Source: Neodiprion pinetum (Eukaryota > Arthropoda > Insecta > Hymenoptera > Diprionidae). Taken from it: a stretch of DNA of 64,000 nt. The stretch covers positions 31,183,026-31,247,025 of the forward strand of contig NC_060234.1 of assembly GCF_021155775.2 (NCBI RefSeq), given 5' to 3'. The notes below the pieces were generated by a model. It saw only the letters and a program-made list of their open reading frames with translations. It was not told the DNA's origin and searched no databases. Below, piece by piece: positions 12,010 through 22,713 of the stretch (position 1 is its first letter; the number at the start of each line of letters is the position of its first letter). The translations under genes and the position numbers were made by a program.

Positions 12010-14019
12010 AGGCGAAGTATGGAGTTTCCACCTCGATGTGCGTGCGTGTTTGCAAATGCATAGTGAGCCGTTGTTTGAATGTGCGAAAATAATTCGACGG
12101 TAGACGCCGTCGCATGGTGCCGTCGATAAAAAAGTCCCGCCGTTTATCAATTATTCATATTTTTCACGTTCCAGAGAATATAATCGCCCCCTCCCTCTTC
12201 TCACGTTATAACGTCTCTTAACTTGTTTCCTTGTTTATTTGCATCGAAGGCTGACACCGAAGGCACAATCCGGCATTTCGTGACGAACACTGCCCTCCGC
12301 AAGGGTCGACCGTCAGGCACGTCACCCTCGCTAACACACGCTAAGCTTTTTCGCGGTTTCTTCTCAGCGATGATTGTAAAGGAGCGTTGACGACTCGGTA
12401 ATCAAGAGACGAATAAAGGACTACCCAACGCTCAACTCGAGCATTTGGAAACGCAATTACGATTTTCAAAAAAAAATAAGCTATCCATTATTCTTCAGCC
12501 CCGATTCCTCTTCAAGCTGGTATGATAGGAACGAGCTGGCAATTCCTTTATGGAACGACAGAAATATCCCACAAGTCTTAACCGCGCTTGTACACCTTGC
12601 TGCAGGATTTAGCGGACTGAAAATACTTAACTTCACGGCGCAAGCGATACAAGCACGCGGACGCGGATTTAATTATATTTCATACTTTTCGTGCGCAGAC
12701 CAGGCGTTGACGGTTTGTTTGTAGTCCGTAGCACGGTGGATGCATGCGCAGCTTTCAAATAAACGGCTGTCTTGGGTCTGCCCCGCACCTCTTTGCTCTC
12801 GCTTTACGATAATGGGTTTGTTTGCATTCCAATTTAAACAGCCTCGGAGATGTCTTGGCTTCTTACACATATAGCAATGGCCAGTCAATTGTTAGCCAAA
12901 CATTACCCCTAGTCCGTATTATTTTTGTTCCCAAAGTTTATATGTATTATTCTCAGGGGAAAAGCGATCGAAGCAGGCCTTGTTTCATTCCGTTTTCTAA
13001 TCCGATATAGACCGAGAGATGCACCAACGCCTATCGCGAGGTTATAATCAGAGGCTCGTGGATGGCGTGTCCCGGTGCATTAACTTTTGCCCTTGCACTC
13101 AGTGCAGTTGGTCTTTGGGTGAACTGTGCTCGACTAATCTAATAACATATTATATGCACGAATAAATTAAATCAACTAATGTGATGAAAAAACTATTAGA
13201 AAAAAAAAGAAGTATAAGAAATTAAAAAAACAGTGAGAGCCTCGTCTGTACTCTCTATCCTTGGAGCATCTATAAGGCCAAAGCAGCGCTTGGGGTCGGT
13301 TGTGTATGGTGTGATTAAGTAACATTAGTCATTTCTTACCCCAGTGTCAGGTTGTCGTGACCATCGCGAGCAGGGCACGCGCTTCAAAGCTTCTACGAAC
13401 GAGCCTGAATTCTCATTCGTCGATATCCGATCAGGGCTCGCGTTCATTGGTCAATCGATCGAAAGTTTCCTGCCGGGGTAAGGAAGTTCTCAAGGCTTAC
13501 GGATTCCGTAGAACTGTACGTATACGTATACATAATACCTATGCAGACTTAGGTGTCACGAGATTCTTGCATTAATAATTCTACCGGCATTTAACTGATC
13601 GTGATGTCGGTAACAGACAACCCGCTATTAAGACGGATACGTACACCTTTAAATTAACTGGGTAGTTCTCAGCCGATAGTCTGTCTCGACAAAGTTTACT
13701 CCGACTACACAGGCTTTACCGCATTAATTTGCCAGTTTTCGTTGTGCAGGATTGCAAATTCGTCGGTAAACTCGAGTCACTCAGAAATCATTCTTTTGAA
13801 CGGTGGAGTTTTTACGCGATGACGATTATATAAATGTGTAAGCCTGGCGGTGGATGAGTGAAAACAATTGATGCGTTTGTTATCACGTACCCGGGATTTA
13901 GAATTGTGACGTTCGGTTAAATGGTACGAATCACTTCGAGACTGTCGTCTCCTGACTCATGCCTACGCAGTTTGAATTCTTATTAATAAACTGATGCTTA
14001 GACGACATGCAGGCAGTGC

Positions 14020-14040
14020 CGGGATTCCGATAGAATCCCG
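14020..14040. other. Short perfect hairpin
   Basis: CGGGATTC and GAATCCCG form an 8-bp perfect inverted repeat around a 5-nt CGATA loop. No T-run follows, and polymerase II genomes do not use such stems as terminators, so no function is assigned. Confidence 0.6.
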
Positions 14041-15510
14041 CAGGGTCGGCGAAGGGCTCGTTCGTTACGTTATTTATCGTAATTCGTGAGTGGTAGCAAT
14101 GATAGCGAGAGATGGCGAGGGGATAGTTAAGTTAGTTGTTTGCCTCTTATAAAGACGTCAAACTCCGAGCAACTAAAGTTTCCTAATATATCGCAGCCAT
14201 TACTGGTACAAGCCTAAAAGACTTATATATCTGCGAACAGCCACGCAGAGTCCAACTTTGTTTATCAAATAAATATCGCAGTTATACAAAGCGATAATAG
14301 TTATTAGCCCGCGACACAAGGCAATAGAAATATTTCAACTTAATGATCTTGTTGATATCTCAATTTAGTCGAGCTTACTCCGGGACGATTCCTCCGTGCA
14401 AATCGTACCTTGTGAAGCCGGGAACATCCGCATTGAGGTATCAAATTTTCTCAACGCTGATCCGCAAGTTCCAAACAAATAACACCGAATTAAAATAGCC
14501 TGGAGCAAAATGGGATCGCGTATTGTCGTTTCTCGACCTTACCGGAAAAATTTTCCATCTGCTGGCGAAATTCTTTCTCATATCGAGCACTGGATCTTCA
14601 CATTTTTCGAGCACTCGGTGGCCCGAGGCTCGGGGCTAGAGCGTATAATAGCGGTCTTAGCACGCGCTCAAGCCAAGGCCTAGGCGGTGCAGCTGCAGGG
14701 CGGCAGCGCAGGAGAAGACAATAATTAGCTCATTTCAATAATTGACAGCCCCGCACTGCACCGGCCTGAGGTGTGAGCCGCGAGTCCTGCGGCTCGGACG
14801 GGAGTCGTAACGCATCTGTTCGAAGCAACCAGTATCCTGTAAGAAACCAAAGAAACTGTAACCTTCCCTAGGCACGAACGTAGCTGGAGTCGCAAGCATT
14901 AACTTGTGCACTTGCACATGTACTTGCAACATGCGCGCACTTTGGAATTATCTTTCGAGTCTTTATTCACCGAGAAAATTCCCATTGTGTCCTCAAGAAT
15001 TTCAGACTTTTCTATAACCCGTCATTCGTGGCAGTATCTTGCAGGCTTCAGTTACGCATTTTCAGAGCAAAGGTGGAAATCATTAAACAGAGTCAGGTGT
15101 TACGTTCTTCGACGTGTGCATCTTTCCTACAGGTAATATCATGCATGCGGTATACAAGGGAGACATCTTTTAACTTTAAGTTGATTCAAAATCGTTCGGA
15201 ACGGCTAATGAATATTTCAAAGTTGGGTAATCGTTAGAAATTGCGATGATTCCCATCACGTTGAGCTTAGGCAAAGAGCCTTTTCCACTATACTGCGCTC
15301 CGGGAATCGTTCGGGAAGCTACAAGGCAGAATAAGGAGCCGAGCTTGCGAGTGTCTCGAGTTTAGCTATAGAGTAGGTAGGTATATACTGCAGAATCGTA
15401 ATAGAATTCTTGATGAATTTATTTCCCTTCGAGAGCGAGGCTAAGAACACGCCTTGTTGAACGAGGGAGTCAGACGGGCCGTGATAATAAATCTGTACTT
15501 AGCTACGACA

Positions 15511-15768
15511 ATGGGTCCAAGGAGTTCGTTCAAGGAGCAAGGGGACCCGAGGAGGAGAGGAAAGAAGGGCTTAAGCCGCGTCCTACTTACCAAGGATTTC
15601 AAATGGATCGACTTTGAACACGAGATTAATCTGCGAGGAAACGCCAACGATGGAAACGAATCCATTTACTCGTTCGGATTTCCAAAATCTTTTTTCGTTC
15701 CCCGTGCGCTTTTCCGTTATACCTTCGTGTTACAGACTATTTCGTACCACGCGACACTAACTCTGTGA
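15511..15768 (+). CDS. Candidate small protein of 85 residues, unknown
   Basis: The ATG has a strong start context (A at -3, G at +4) and opens 85 codons to TGA. The N-terminal 30 residues are basic and Gly/Arg/Lys-rich (GDPRRRGKKG), followed by a mixed segment (TKDFKWIDFEHEINLRG) and an aromatic, hydrophobic C-terminus. No domain recognised. A rival exon candidate lies on the opposite strand inside it at 15591-15665, and at most one of the two is likely to be real. Confidence 0.2.
   Translation: MGPRSSFKEQGDPRRRGKKGLSRVLLTKDFKWIDFEHEINLRGNANDGNESIYSFGFPKSFFVPRALFRYTFVLQTISYHATLTL
15591..15665 (-). CDS. Candidate first coding exon, minus strand
   Basis: On the minus strand an ATG (15665) starts 25 codons reading MDSFPSLAFPRRLISCSK and onward. 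It ends exactly in phase 0 at a strong donor, CTTG followed by GTAAGTAGG (15590 downward). A short first exon with a donor of this quality is plausible, but 75 nt of open frame is weak evidence and no downstream minus-strand exon was identified. It conflicts with the plus-strand frame at 15511-15768. Confidence 0.15.
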
Positions 15769-17104
15769 TAATTTATTCTACGCTAATGACTACGACGATT
15801 TCTTACAAACATTTTTCACAAGCAAGGTATCTCACTATTTACTGATTTATGCTTACTAAAAGTTGCGCAATATTTGAAAACTCCAAGGGGCGTGCTGTTT
15901 AATGATTCGGCAATCCGGTGTGATTAGAAATCCACCCGAATTTTCTGCACCGCCTGCTGATTTTGATATTACGAGCAGTGTTAAGCCCAGAAAAAAGCGG
16001 CACTTGCATTCCAAGAATGCCGTTGTCAGTTCAGCGGCATTTGTCCGAAGCTGCCCCCTTTCAGTTGGCCTCCTCTTCAACCCGGAGCCAAGTGCCACGA
16101 ATCGGAGGATCGGAGTGGTGCACGGAGATAAGACAAGAACAAGTAGAATGCGGCGGAGTCGACCTTGGCTAGGTCGTCCATGCAATACCGAGCACCGCCA
16201 CACACGTTTGTTCCATGTCGGCGAACGGCGAGAGCTTGTACGAGATTGAGACCGTGTACAGGACGAGGGAAATTGCGCCGAGGACTAATTACTCTCTTCT
16301 CATCGATCACCGCGATCACGAATCGATCGTCGGGCTAGAAGATCGGCCATTACCGAGCGGCTCCATAATGACGGCAGCGAAGGTTGCGCGGTGCGCCCGA
16401 ACCACGTGATTCTCGGCGGGCTTGCGGCATACTTCGATAGATTCATCGAATACTATCGACGAAATTCCGCGTGGGTATCCATTCGCTCGCGGGAAACAAT
16501 TCCAACCAATTGACACAGTCTGGGAACCAGACATCCGAGATATCGCCTCGCCTCGCCGCGCCCCCTCGATTCGGACGACAAAGGGTCCGGGCGTACCTGT
16601 ACGCGGCTCGACAAGGCCAAATTGGCATAGTTAGGCCGCGGCTATTCGTCGGCACCGATTCATCGGGCTCAAGGGCGCGTTGCATCGGCGCATCACCTGG
16701 AGAACCACGGTGAGAACGGCTGCATAATCCTCCGCGTCCCTATCGACACATGCGATGTGGAGGCCTGCAGGGACGAGGGAGTGGATGAGTGGTGTGAGCG
16801 TCGGCCCTCCGAGGAGTGTAAGTGCGATCCAGTTGTATGGGTTATAGCTGCACCAGGACGGCCTAATTCGCGCAAGAAATCCTGACCGGGGCGTTGTTCC
16901 CAGGATCAGCTGGCCAGCTGCCGCGCGTTTGGTATTTCGCCGCGCATACCATCGTACCTCATCCGCGAGTCGCTTTATCCTCGTGTTGGTCTTCGACCTG
17001 CACGCGCATACGCCGCTTCTCGGCGTCTCATCGTCTCCTCGAGGAGCACGGAATCTCACGGGAGAGCTAATCGTGGTTTCTCGACGAGGAACTTGTTCCA
17101 GATG

Positions 17105-17171
<67 letters not shown>

Positions 17172-17727
17172 GAGGAGGAGGAGGAGTTCTATCCGCGACG
17201 TGATAAACTGTCAATGCAGCCCAGCTGCCGGGCTCACTGACAAGCGAAGCACGAGCCTGTTCACCGCTTGCCTCCATGCACCGATGTTACGTAGTTTCGT
17301 GCGGTGAGAAGAAAGTAGAAAAAGAAGATGGAATAAAGAAAAGAAATAACGTAATCAAACTCACGAAGCATTAATACTGTTATGAAATTTTAGCACTTCT
17401 TCTCAGCGTCACGTACATACGGAGATTATTCATTTTCCATGTACCTTTTTTATTAATCATATATCTTTTCTCATCATGAATATCAATCGCGAGTGTCAAC
17501 TGTGTTTTGAAATTTTATAGAGGCAACTTGGCCGTGGCTAAATCCGTGTTATTCGTCGCTCAAGCCTCACGAATCACAAGAATTTGATAGTAAATTTTAC
17601 GACGATAGCTGCCACGCTGTGGTAACTCGAAATTCGTGTCAATATCGATGGTGTAACCCTGCCCGCCGAATCACGGCATTTTATAAATTTTTCGCCTCAA
17701 GTCTAATATGACCTCAATAATTTTATA
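15769..17727. other. CpG-rich block with overlapping frames, then GA tract
   Basis: From about 15850 to 17280 the sequence is CpG-rich, and frames of 60-142 codons overlap on both strands (for example 16631-17059 on minus and 15902-16249 on plus). This is the expected effect of high GC on stop frequency. A plus-strand frame without ATG, from 16632 to about 16885, is unusually Cys-rich but has no usable acceptor. The block ends in the long GA tract. AT-rich sequence follows to 17727. No gene is supported. Confidence 0.45.
17109..17186. repeat. (GA)27 and (GGA)n purine tract
   Basis: An uninterrupted GA microsatellite (17109-17163) passes through GCGA units into GGA repeats (17171-17186). It is almost pure purine on the plus strand. 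Such tracts can form triplex H-DNA and can bind GAGA-type factors in insects. Role here unknown. Confidence 0.97.
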
Positions 17728-17823
17728 ATGGATAATTTAGAAACTTGTGAAGTTTGCGAAGAAATAAAAGGTGCTCTAGGCGATATTTTCGATCAGCCGG
17801 AACACGACGACGTTACTTCGTAG
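17728..17823 (+). CDS. Candidate 31-residue acidic small ORF with a CxxC motif
   Basis: ATG at 17728, in frame behind a TAA 24 nt upstream, opens 31 codons to TAG at 17821. The peptide starts MDNLETCEVCEE, is acidic, and has a CxxC pair followed about ten residues later by GDIFDQ. That spacing faintly recalls the start of the insect ZAD zinc-finger-associated domain (paired Cys, then a hydrophobic IF), but a ZAD is roughly 70-80 residues and the second Cys pair is absent. It could be a fragment, a small ORF or chance. The length alone is not significant. Confidence 0.14.
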   Translation: MDNLETCEVCEEIKGALGDIFDQPEHDDVTS

Positions 17824-18911
17824 ACGCACACATGCGCACGCAGAGGAGAACACCCGCACTGCATCGGTTGGTGAAATAAGAAACACAAGGGTGACTGGCA
17901 GGTGCGGGTGAAGCCGAAGGTGATCGATCATTATTAGTGACGTCGTCCGGGTCGGCAGCGTGTCTGAGTGACGCAGGACGGTAGCTGCGCGGTGGTTTGT
18001 TCGTAGGATGACTGGTCAGTCGGCACCGGTGCAATTTCACAACGCGAAAGAAATTGGAAGACATTTTGAGCGATAGTTTTCCACGAAATAACGAGCTTCT
18101 TCTCGGTCAAACAAGACTCTGGAGGACTTTTGTTCGTATCGAACAAATGTCGCGGCCTGAAGCGGTTGATTTTCGGTTAAAAAGAACAAGAACATCACGT
18201 TGATTGATACGTCGCCGTTTGTTAGCCAGAAGCGTTGAGGCATATTCACCGAAGCAATTGGATCCAATTTTGCCGCTTGGTGAACTCGAAAAAAGTTATC
18301 CCGCTTCCACCGTGCCGCACTTTCGAAATTTGTACACCGTTTCTACCTTTGATTGATCAGTTCAACAGCGGAAGCGATTTTTCATAACGGTTCAGATCTG
18401 TTCGTTATTATAGTTGCGCGACGGTCGGGTGTCGAGATCGTGGATCTAATATCATTTTCTACGAGTACAGCACCAGCATAGCACTCGAATTGCCATTGGA
18501 CGATACGTCATCTGCAGAGACGGGAGTCTCTTTCATTATTCAGAAAATAACCCGAATTATCTCGTCTTTTCTCTTCACACATTCGCATGCGCCGTTGGTT
18601 CTCTTTTTCTTTCTTCATTTTTCACGATCGCTTCAATCTCTGTATATTATCTATGATCTACCTTGGCTATCTTTTCATTAAAAACAGACTCCAGCTATTG
18701 AAATTCGCAGGCGAGTTGCGTCGTACCCTAGTAATTTTTCCACTAACACGATATGCAATAAGCTGAATTAACAAAATATTCGACAAGTACTGCATTTTAC
18801 GGAAAATAACGTCACTCGAAACAATGCAATAGTACCAACGTTACGAGATATGGTGGATGCGTCAGCAACCCATTTACTGATTATGGAATAGTTTCGAATA
18901 TTTCATTGCAG
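17824..18911. other. Non-coding stretch
   Basis: Minus-strand frames of 60-83 codons overlap at 17813-18267 with no start or splice support. 18270-18900 is AT-rich with short frames only. Nothing is supported. Confidence 0.5.
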
Positions 18912-19054
18912 CGTGCGGTTCGCGGATAGCGATGCACTGGCTGCCTGTGGCTGAACCGGAGGCCTTCAACTTCGAACAAATAAGAAGTTCGTTCCGGCGC
19001 TTACAATGGTTCGAAATCAAAAACGTCTGGTCGAAAGAGTCCACGGGTAGCTTG
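18912..19054 (+). CDS. Candidate internal exon A, unknown product
   Basis: A good acceptor (TTTCATTGCAG, ending 18911) and a consensus donor (GTGAGT at 19055) bound a 143-nt segment open in one frame only. Two bases complete a split codon and 47 codons follow, ending in phase 0. The translation includes VAEPEAFNFEQIRSSFRRLQ followed by WFEIKN, a mixed, globular-looking composition. The two other frames have stops. No domain recognised. Phase agrees with the candidates at 21044-21115 and 22639-22713. The 5' exon was not identified. Confidence 0.25.
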
Positions 19055-20227
19055 GTGAGTGCGTTTGCAGTAGGTATCTACTATCGTTTCATAACTAAAC
19101 CTCCATCTCCAACCTTTGTGACATTTTCCGGTAACCACCACGTCTAGCTTCTCATGGACCGGCGATGCATCAATAACAGAATTGAAATCGCAACGTGAGC
19201 CGTAATTGCCATTGTTATTGAGAGGTAGACGATTCCGCAGCAGCGTCGGGGTTCTCGATGAGATCTGATTCTTTGTGACATCCAGCTTGAAATGGTGTTT
19301 AATTTCTCCGTCCGATTTTGCACGGTATCGAGGCGAAAAAGAGGCTCATTTACTTTTGAGCGTTTCAAATGATACCTAAGCAAGGCGTCGATACTGAGTT
19401 CTCGGTTCTCCTCCTTCGGGATACTCTGAGTCGAGAACCCCTGCGTTTCGATGGCTGCCGGTTGCAGCTTCGAGTTTCACGTTTGTGCCCTTGGTATATG
19501 AACCCGACCATTTCATTCGCCCCCACCCCATCCTCAGATTCATATCTCGTCTTTGTTGCTTCCCGCATCTATATTTGCTATTTCCAGTTTATCTATCAAG
19601 GGCTTTGCCGCTGCAGAGGATGGCCAAGGGTTCAAGGAAGAAATTAACGAGAGGCGACGTCGGCGCGAGAAGCTCTGTGCATTAATACGTCAAAGGCAAA
19701 CTGTAATAAGGGCAATTAACGGTAGTGCCACTGCTTTCGAAGCTCGATTTGGACCGTCTGCTGCGCTCGACGGTCGTTTGTAGGTGCGACTGCAAGGCTG
19801 GCTGGATATATTCACCGGGTAGAGTTATTACCGGGATCGGTAAAAATACGACGCTCGGGAGATATTCCGAACATTTAACACCGCACGCCGCGAGGTGGAT
19901 AAAATTTCATTTCCTCGTGATTAGGATTCGAATCGAAGCCCCGTGGCACTCTGTAACTGGGTTCGGTATGTCCCTGGTCTCGTTTAGCTACCCGAGAAGA
20001 ACCTTTGTCAATGCACCGTATACGATTTATCACGACTAATTGCGGTCTTGATGTTTCGGATCAGTCAGTTATCAATCGTGCTGGTGATTACTGAGGTTCA
20101 CCATGTTCACCTCCCGAGCCTCCATCCGAGATTCCAAGGTAAATTGTATGCGCGTGTAGCCGAGGTTTTAAACAGCGTTGTCGCTTCGTTTGGCCGTAAA
20201 GACAAATTGACGCGTTCGGTGGGACAT

Positions 20228-20272
20228 AGGAAGAAAGAGAGAGAGAGGGAGAGAGAGAGAGAGAGAAAGAGG
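20228..20272. repeat. GA-rich purine tract
   Basis: 45 nt of uninterrupted purine, mostly GA dinucleotides, continuing as an interrupted purine-rich region to about 20305. Confidence 0.95.
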
Positions 20273-20534
20273 TGAGTGGATGGAGAGGGAGAGAGACGGA
20301 AGTGGGGTTCGGAATGGGGACGTTATATACTTACAACATTCCGATTTATGGATTTTATACGATGCTTACCGATCCGACCAGTCGAGTGGCGTCATCGAGC
20401 TCGATTGGTACTCGTCGAACAAATATATTTGTGGGAAGAACCGCGACGGTCAGCATGAGTTGTAAAAAGGGGTATGAGGTGAAAAAAAGCAAACAAAAAC
20501 AAAACCGTCGAATGGAAAAAGTCGGGGAAAAAAA

Positions 20535-20551
20535 ACAAACAAACAAACAAA
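20535..20551. repeat. (CAAA)n microsatellite
   Basis: About four copies of CAAA in an A-rich setting. Confidence 0.85.
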
Positions 20552-21043
20552 TGGTAAAAAAAGGAGATAGGAAAATAAAAGTGAATAGGGAAAAAGGAGG
20601 ACAAACAGCTGGGAGGGAGCTGCCGTTGAGGCCGTAAAAACGACGACACCGGCAAAGACAACCGCAGCCTGAGCGCTGAGCTGCGGGATCGGCTTTGTCG
20701 GCGATCTTGCTAATTAGTTTACTAACTTATCGACTCTCCACGTATTTACAACAACCTTATACTGGCTGACCAAGGAAACATTGACATGCTGTCACCATAT
20801 GGCTGAGGTGTCACGACGCGAAAATAAACCTCCTGAATATCGTTCTGTTCATTCCATGGTCCACACGGCGGGAAATCCAAGGGGGTTGAGACGCTGCTCG
20901 CGCATCTGCCCTGATCAAGCGATAGGCCTTCTTGGAGACAAATTAAGTTCTTGTACCGCGAGCTTACGTGCCCTTTGATTGAATGATTTCCGCTTGCATG
21001 GGTGAGAATTAGATGCAATATAATAAACAGTCTATCGATCCAG

Positions 21044-21115
21044 TCCGTGGAAGCTGTCGTTGATGTTTGGACAGAAGTTTCTCTACCCCACGATACCGCG
21101 CTGCAATTAGTGCAG
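21044..21115 (+). CDS. Candidate internal exon B, unknown product
   Basis: A 72-nt segment lies between an acceptor (CTATCGATCCAG, ending 21043) and a donor (CAG before GTGAGA at 21116). It is open in phase 0 at both ends and gives 24 codons including VVDVWTEVSLPHDTALQLVQ. It joins in frame to exon candidate A, which also ends in phase 0. The acceptor pyrimidine tract is only moderate, and 24 open codons occur by chance about one time in three. The splice coincidence and phase agreement are the evidence. Confidence 0.22.
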
Positions 21116-22638
21116 GTGAGAAATTTTTCAATAATTCTTCATCACTTTCTTGTCTTGGAAAATACGTGGTAGCGATACATTTTTCCGAGTTGGTCCTAGA
21201 CGATATAATCTTGATTTAATTATTTTATTTCGTTGCTTCTAAGGTCCCAAATTTAGCAACCAAAGGGTAGGCAGGAAGAGGCGTCGTATAATATACATTT
21301 GCGGACAGTTTCAAATTCATTTCACCTATTCGAAAGAGTATTTCAAGAGTAAGGATTTTCCAAATTTTTATTTTAAATGAAATGTGGGAGCAGAAGTTCA
21401 GAAAGTGGATGTTTTTTTAACCAATATTTTTCCCGAAGCCAAATCTATGAAAAAGTTCGCTGTTTGACGACGATACGCAAAAGACCGGCACGGATAAAAT
21501 GTCAAACTAAACTGATGAAATTCAGTCGAGGGAATAATTTTTTAACTTTATTACGCACCCTCCTGATTGCCAATTTCACGTCTTGAACTTTTTTCGTTTT
21601 TTGTTCCATTTTTTTTTTACTAACTGGGGCATCGCCAACCCTTCATTTTTAAATTATCCGTGAAATTAATCAAGGTGTCATTTTTCACGTCCAATTTGCA
21701 ATAAAAAAAGCACAGAAGAGTAAACCTGATTCTTAATTGATATATTCTGAATTAATTAATCCTTCCAACCTGGATAAGGGTGGGCGGTCTGTTCTCCACC
21801 CCTTCCTTAATTAGAGCCAGTCGTAAATTTCTTTCATTGGACACTTTTTTCTTCGATTATTAGCGCATACATCTTGCGCCACCCTTTATTGGCTTTTCAA
21901 CCCTTCTGCTGCTCCACATTGCGGATGCCCACCATCTGGCGAATGAGACACGTTTGGCTTGGGGTGCAGTTTATCCTCAGAGGCCGAGACATAATTGAAT
22001 TATTGCCACCTAAGGTAAAAAATTGAAACTCGATTTGATGCCTCCCGCGAGAATACTTGCAAAAATGATCTTATCACTTTATGCGCGAGACAAGTTCCTG
22101 ATAGCTCGTTTAAATTCAATTTTTTCTACAAAGTGATCAACGGTGATCCGAAGACCAATAAATTTGGCCAATCTTTCAATTATATGGACTGACGGAATGG
22201 ATATGTACATAGTTCGCGTTAAATGTATCCATTTGCATTTCGAATAAGCTATAGGCTTACGGCGAATGCAATAACCGTGTCATTTTCCGTGTTCAAATAC
22301 TCGAAAAAGCCAATATATTCAAGAATTTGCGGTCTCGGGTTTAATAATAGAATAAAATTAGGGAAGTACCGAAAAGGGTTGGAATTCGATCCCCAGGAGA
22401 ATCGGGCGATGGCGCTGGTTAATAAGAAACGAGGGTGGCGACGTCAAGGGGGGGGACGAAGAGGCGAGGGGGAGGCGTTGAAGTGAAGTAATTAAAAAAT
22501 ATACGGTGATAAAATAATATTGGCTACAAATTGAGTTACGCCTTAGAAATCCCTTTTCTTTATATAAGACATAAAAAATGTTAACCCCCGGACTCGCCGT
22601 CGACTGGCAACCCTTTTTCTTTTCCTACTTCCCTGCAG
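21116..22638. other. Possible intron or non-coding stretch
   Basis: AT-rich sequence with short poly-T and poly-A runs (near 21607 and 21700). It has an octamer-type ATTTGCAT at 22231-22238, a G-run near 22450 and TATATAAG at 22561. The single frame at 22223-22486 is basic and ends in a G-rich stretch; not supported. Confidence 0.4.
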
Positions 22639-22713
22639 CGGTACTCACGATCTCTGCGAATCTTTACTTTCGCGAAAAGAATATCTGTGCCAAGAAAAAT
22701 AGATGAAATCTAA
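22639..22713 (+). CDS. Candidate terminal coding exon C
   Basis: One of the best acceptors in the window (about 22 nt of nearly pure pyrimidine, then CCCTGCAG, ending 22638) is followed in phase 0 by 24 open codons (RYSRSLRIFTFAKRISVPRK and onward) and TAA at 22711. The phase matches the end of candidate B. The peptide is basic with no recognised motif. It could equally be a 3' untranslated or non-coding exon start. Confidence 0.2.
   Translation, partial: RYSRSLRIFTFAKRISVPRKIDEI

Larger units (their letters stand above)
11485..15510. other. Non-coding stretch
   Basis: About 4 kb with only short frames. It holds a 12-G run (11998-12009), short A-rich runs near 12470 and 13200, an octamer-type ATTTGCAT at 12237-12244, a TATATAAA match near 13829 with no obvious transcript beside it, and an 8-bp perfect-stem hairpin at 14020-14040. 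Acceptor-like sites near 12367 and 12501 are followed by early stops. No gene is supported. Confidence 0.5.
19055..21043. other. Possible intron or non-coding stretch
   Basis: If the exon candidates on either side are real this is an intron of about 2 kb. It contains overlapping frames at 19369-19783, one of which reads EEINERRRRREKLCALIRQR and ends in TAG at about 19781. It also holds a 45-nt purine tract at 20228-20272 and A-rich sequence with a CAAA repeat near 20490-20600. No independent gene is supported. Confidence 0.4.

Noticed and set aside
16631..17059. 142-codon minus-strand frame and a Cys-rich plus-strand reading over the same bases
   Set aside because: CpG-rich block with open frames on both strands; the Cys-rich reading has no ATG, acceptor or donor.
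19369..19783. Arg/Glu-rich frame reminiscent of a coiled coil or basic region
   Set aside because: Three frames are open over the same stretch, and no bHLH or bZIP pattern is actually present.
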